A DNA stretch of 23,664 nt, taken from Acidilobaceae archaeon. Its GTDB lineage: Archaea; Thermoproteota; Thermoprotei_A; Sulfolobales; Acidilobaceae. The notes under the pieces are model-generated. The model had not been told where the DNA came from, ran no database searches, and was given only the letters and a program-made list of their open reading frames with translations. A program made the position numbers and the translations under genes. Each line of letters begins with the position of its first letter. Positions within the stretch are counted from its first letter, which is position 1. The stretch spans positions 1 through 23,664 of the forward strand of contig JALWJI010000027.1 of the NCBI GenBank assembly GCA_027081695.1, in the 5' to 3' direction. Shown here in pieces: positions 20,701 to 23,664 of the stretch.

Positions 20701-22650
20701 TTGGCTCATAGGGAAGTTCTGGCCGAGCCAGGCTCAAGAGTAGTTATGCTTGGCAACGTAGCCTTTGCACGAGGAGCATTAGAATATGGTGTAAGCTTTG
20801 CCTCAGCGTATCCTGGAACTCCTTCTACAGAGATTACAGAGGCTCTCTCATACGCTTCTAGGATTCTCGGCGGACCCTATGTGGAGTGGAGCGCTAATGA
20901 GAAGGTAGCCTTGGAAGCAGCAATAGGAGCCGCTCTTACCGGTATTCCTGCTCTAGCCTCTATGAAACATGTAGGAGTAAACGTTGCGGCAGACCCATTG
21001 TTTAGCTCCGCCTACATGGGGGTAGAAGGTGCCCTCGTTATTGTATCAGCAGATGATCCAGGCATGTGGAGCAGCCAGAACGAGCAGGATAACAGATGGT
21101 ATGGCATCCATGCCTATATCCCGGTAGTGGAACCTGCGGGGCCCCAAGAAGCAAAAACAGCTATCATCGAGGCATTCAAGCTAAGCGAAAAATGGAAACA
21201 TCCTGTAATATTGAGAACGACTACAAGAGTATCACACACAAGGGTTATAGTCGAGGCCGGAGAGATAGATATAGCTAAGATTAAGAGAAAAGGAACATTC
21301 GTTAAGAATCCAGAAAAATATACTCTAGTTCCCGTACATGCACGCAGGTTGCGAGAAGAGCTTGTCGAAAAATGGGAAAAGATATCAAAAGACCTCTCCC
21401 AGAACCAGGTACTCAACCACGCAGAAGGAAACCCTGATTCAGAAACCCTAGTTGTAGCTATAGGACTAGGATATAGATATGCAAAAGAAATCCTTGCAAC
21501 CCACGGCCTACTAGACAACGTAAGATTACTGAAACTAAGTGCTCCAGTACCTCTCCCGAAGAGTCTTCTCCTGAACGAGGCCGAAGGACGTGAAAAAATT
21601 ATATTCATAGAAGAAGGCGACCCTGTGATAGAAACCCTCTCAAAAGCATTATTCTACGATCACGATATAAGAGCTAAAATCTACGGAAAAGGCACCGGTC
21701 ATCTCAAGAAGACAGGCGAACTCGAACTACACCGTGTAGAAAAACTCCTAGCCAAAGCATTAGGCCTCGAGAAAACCTATTACAACCAATCCGTAATAAA
21801 GCCCGAGATAAAACTACCTCCACGACCCCCCGTATTATGCCCTGGATGTCCCTATAGAGCAGTATTCTACGCATTGCGTAGAGCAGTGGGTAAAGCTAGA
21901 ATACGGCCTATCTATAATGGAGACATCGGATGCTATAGTCTCGGCGTGAACCCACCGTTCCAGATGCAGGATACTATTGTGGAGATGGGAGGCAGCATAG
22001 GCCTAGCCAATGGAATGGCCCACGCACAAGATGATAAGGTGCCGATAGCTATAATAGGAGACTCAACATTCTTCCACGCCGGACTACCAGGACTAGCCAA
22101 TGCAGTATACAATAGGAGCCCTATGCTAGTGGTCGTCCTTGATAACCGTACAACAGCAATGACTGGACATCAACCCCACCCAGGTATAGGAGTTACGGCC
22201 AGAGGAGTTGAAGGAACAGAACTCTCCATAGTTGATGCTGCAAAAGGTCTTGGAGTAGAATACGTAAAGGTTATTGACGCGTTTAACATAGCGGAAGGAG
22301 AAAAAGAATTCTATGAAGCCATAGAATACGTAAAGAAAGAAAGAAAGCCCGCATTAATAGTAGCAAAGGGAGCATGCATACTCTTGGCACTTGCAGCCGG
22401 TAGAAGAGTAGGAGTCTACCCCGTCGCATATAGAGTAAATGACGACAAGTGTACCGCATGCGGACTATGCTATAAAGCCTTCAACTGTCCAGCAATATAC
22501 TCAAAAGACGATGGAAAAGCATACATCAATGAACTCCTCTGTACTGGATGCGGAGAATGTGCACAGATTTGTCCATTCGACGCCTTTGAACCAGTCGACG
22601 AGGTCCCACCAGAATGGCTTCGCCTCATGCGAGAGGCGAAACCCTCTTAG
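20701..22650 (+). CDS. iorA: Indolepyruvate ferredoxin oxidoreductase, alpha subunit
   Basis: With IorB it oxidises aryl pyruvates (from Trp, Phe, Tyr) to aryl-acetyl-CoA, reducing ferredoxin. It has the normal order: an N-terminal pyrimidine domain (SAYPGTPSTEI, EWSANEKVALEAA), a central domain, a thiamine-diphosphate domain (LCPGCPYRAV, NGDIGCYSLG, GDSTFFHAGLPGLANAVYN ending in LDN), and two C-terminal [4Fe-4S] sites, Cx2Cx2Cx5CP (CTACGLCYKAFNCP) and Cx2Cx2Cx3CP (CTGCGECAQICP). The five-residue spacing in the first site is usual for IorA. About 649 residues. I prefer TTG 20701, six bases after GGAGGGTG; an in-frame GTG 20692 lies inside that site. iorB follows after 20 bases in the same operon. 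Confidence 0.96.
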   Translation: MAHREVLAEPGSRVVMLGNVAFARGALEYGVSFASAYPGTPSTEITEALSYASRILGGPYVEWSANEKVALEAAIGAALTGIPALASMKHVGVNVAADPLFSSAYMGVEGALVIVSADDPGMWSSQNEQDNRWYGIHAYIPVVEPAGPQEAKTAIIEAFKLSEKWKHPVILRTTTRVSHTRVIVEAGEIDIAKIKRKGTFVKNPEKYTLVPVHARRLREELVEKWEKISKDLSQNQVLNHAEGNPDSETLVVAIGLGYRYAKEILATHGLLDNVRLLKLSAPVPLPKSLLLNEAEGREKIIFIEEGDPVIETLSKALFYDHDIRAKIYGKGTGHLKKTGELELHRVEKLLAKALGLEKTYYNQSVIKPEIKLPPRPPVLCPGCPYRAVFYALRRAVGKARIRPIYNGDIGCYSLGVNPPFQMQDTIVEMGGSIGLANGMAHAQDDKVPIAIIGDSTFFHAGLPGLANAVYNRSPMLVVVLDNRTTAMTGHQPHPGIGVTARGVEGTELSIVDAAKGLGVEYVKVIDAFNIAEGEKEFYEAIEYVKKERKPALIVAKGACILLALAAGRRVGVYPVAYRVNDDKCTACGLCYKAFNCPAIYSKDDGKAYINELLCTGCGECAQICPFDAFEPVDEVPPEWLRLMREAKPS

Positions 22651-22670
22651 CATATAAGAGGTGATGTACC

Positions 22671-23264
22671 ATGAAGTCGCTCAATATAGTACTCTCAGGA
22701 GTAGGCGGGCAGGGAATAATCTCCCTAGCTAATGTGATAGCTAACGCTGTTCTGGAGTCAGGGGGAAACGTAATCGTAGCAGAAACACACGGACTCAGTC
22801 AACGAGGAGGGTCAGTCATAGTACATGTAAGAATAGGAGACGTAGAAGCTCCATTAATTCCACCAGGTAACGGGGACCTTATGCTTAGCCTAGATCCTAT
22901 TGAAGCAGCGCGATACTCTGTTTATCTGAAAAAAGGTTCGATGATCTTTGTAGACAATAACATAACTCCTCCGCCTCTTCCTGGAATAAAAATACCATCA
23001 CTAGACGAGATAGTCGAATCCCTAGAGAAAGAGGGGTTCGATATCATTGTCGTACCAGCAGTCGATGAGGCTAAGAAAGCAGGAAATCCTCTGGGAGCAA
23101 ATATATTCTTGTTAGGGGCATCATATCAAACTAGTATCCTGAAAGAATACATTAAGGAAGAAGCCATTATAGACGCTATTAGAAAGAACCTAAAGAAACC
23201 CGAGAAAAACATAGAAGTGTTCAAAAGAGGCAAAAAGTGGGCCGAAGAAAGATTAACCAGCTAA
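22671..23264 (+). CDS. iorB: Indolepyruvate ferredoxin oxidoreductase, beta subunit
   Basis: The smaller subunit (197 residues), equivalent to the gamma domain of other ketoacid oxidoreductases. It shows IVLSGVGGQGIISLANVIANA at the N-terminus, then ETHGLSQRGGSVIVHVRIG and GDLMLSLDPIEAARY, all typical of IorB, and PLGANIFLLGASYQ near residue 140. ATG 22671 has AGAGGTGAT at 6 bases. It ends the iorAB operon; an ATAATTTTTCTC stretch after the stop probably terminates it, facing the convergent acyl-CoA synthetase gene 23 bases away. Confidence 0.96.
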   Translation: MKSLNIVLSGVGGQGIISLANVIANAVLESGGNVIVAETHGLSQRGGSVIVHVRIGDVEAPLIPPGNGDLMLSLDPIEAARYSVYLKKGSMIFVDNNITPPPLPGIKIPSLDEIVESLEKEGFDIIVVPAVDEAKKAGNPLGANIFLLGASYQTSILKEYIKEEAIIDAIRKNLKKPEKNIEVFKRGKKWAEERLTS

Positions 23265-23270
23265 TATAGC

Positions 23271-23284
23271 ACTATAATTTTTCT
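23271..23284 (+). terminator. T-rich terminator after iorAB
   Basis: ATAATTTTTCTC lies within 10-20 bases of the iorB stop in the 23-base convergent gap. Composition and position suggest a transcript end. Confidence 0.35.
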
Positions 23285-23287
23285 CAT

Positions 23288-23664
23288 CTAACCGTCACAT
23301 CTTACTATTCTTACATCTACCGCATAAGCTCCATCTCTATTTACAATAATCGGGTTTAGATCGAGCTCCACTATGCCCTTTCTATTGAGGAGTTCTGAGG
23401 CTCTATACACTAAATCTATTAGCGAATCAATATCTGCCCTAAACCCTCTGTATCCCCGGAGGACTTTTGATATCTTTGTTTCATCTATCATCTTTTCAGC
23501 TTCACATCTGTTTAATGGCGCTACCCTAATTGATACGTCGTTATAAACTTCAACAAGCGTTCCTCCAGCCCCAAATAGGACAACTGGGCCAAATACGGGA
23601 TCTTTCTTTCCTCCGACGAATACCTCGATGCCTTCTTCTACTTGTTCCTGGAACAGTACACCTT
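23288..23664 (-). CDS. ADP-forming acyl-CoA synthetase (acetate-CoA ligase), beta subunit, C-terminal part
   Basis: The frame is open to the right edge of the window, so the gene begins outside it; 125 residues are visible. Reading in: GVLFQEQVEEGIEVFVGGKKDP, FGPVVLFGAGGTLVEVYNDVSIRVAPL, then the helical region MIDETKISKVLRGYRGFRADID and the ending IVELDLNPIIV. This is the C-terminal half of the ATP-grasp domain of ADP-forming acyl-CoA synthetases, which convert acyl-CoA + ADP + phosphate to acid + ATP + CoA. Glu and Asn in ELDLNP are the usual metal ligands of the fold. Archaeal enzymes may be alpha/beta heteromers or fusions; which it is cannot be seen. It converges on iorAB, whose aryl-acetyl-CoA product is a possible substrate. 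Confidence 0.9.
   Translation of the reverse strand, partial: GVLFQEQVEEGIEVFVGGKKDPVFGPVVLFGAGGTLVEVYNDVSIRVAPLNRCEAEKMIDETKISKVLRGYRGFRADIDSLIDLVYRASELLNRKGIVELDLNPIIVNRDGAYAVDVRIVRCDG

Noticed and set aside
1..23664. CRISPR arrays, insertion sequences, integrase or attachment sites at the two tRNA genes
   Set aside because: No spaced direct repeats, transposase or integrase motifs, or duplicated tRNA 3' ends were seen.

Overview
The window looks like chromosomal DNA from a hyperthermophilic crenarchaeon (Thermoproteota), most likely of the order Desulfurococcales; I cannot name the genus. The evidence is archaeal-type adenylate and cytidylate kinases, ribosomal proteins L14e and L34e, a cbf5 gene interrupted by a short archaeal-type intron, a Sulfolobus-type two-subunit 2-oxoacid:ferredoxin oxidoreductase, class II tRNAs with encoded CCA, frequent GTG/TTG starts, GGTGA/GGAGG ribosome sites, and TATA boxes 25-30 bases before starts. 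There are no mobile elements, CRISPR arrays or signs of recent transfer.

Layout. 1-600 (- strand): the N-terminal end of an MgtC-like membrane protein and an unrecognised 176-aa protein. 600-918: no protein gene, but it holds a previously uncalled candidate C/D box sRNA on the - strand and the promoter of a universal stress protein gene. 1414-1502: tRNA-Ser(UGA). 1511-6493 (- strand): a translation/secretion cluster read secY, adkA, an EMC3/YidC-like membrane protein (DUF106), rpl34e, cmk, rpl14e, cbf5. 6635-6722: tRNA-Leu(CAG). 6843-9500 (+): a radical-SAM protein, a small acidic protein, and hisS. 9561-12017: PEP synthase. 12150-15389: a small zinc-binding protein followed by the alpha and beta subunits of a 2-oxoacid:ferredoxin oxidoreductase. 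15572-17743: a DUF424 protein and the two subunits of an electron transfer flavoprotein. 17894-19933: a DUF1646 cation-transporter-like membrane protein followed by a tandem Usp protein. 20047-20496 (-): a FUN14-like membrane protein. 20701-23264: iorA and iorB. 23288 to the right edge (-): the C-terminal part of the beta subunit of an ADP-forming acyl-CoA synthetase.

How it fits together. The right half reads as peptide/amino-acid fermentation metabolism: ferredoxin-reducing 2-oxoacid oxidases (OFOR, IorAB) make acyl- or aryl-CoA, the ADP-forming synthetase would harvest the thioester as ATP, ETF shuttles electrons, and PEP synthase feeds gluconeogenesis. The left half is protein synthesis, membrane insertion and RNA modification.

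The two most interesting signals are RNA-level. (1) The candidate C/D box sRNA at about 621-682 has two 12-nt guides that match, by the N+5 rule, two positions on either side of the 23S rRNA peptidyl-transferase loop (E. coli G2446 and C2498). (2) cbf5 carries a 33-nt intron whose predicted bulge-helix-bulge splice joins G|AC to create the catalytic Asp codon; unspliced, the gene reads Glu at that position and then hits a stop one codon later.
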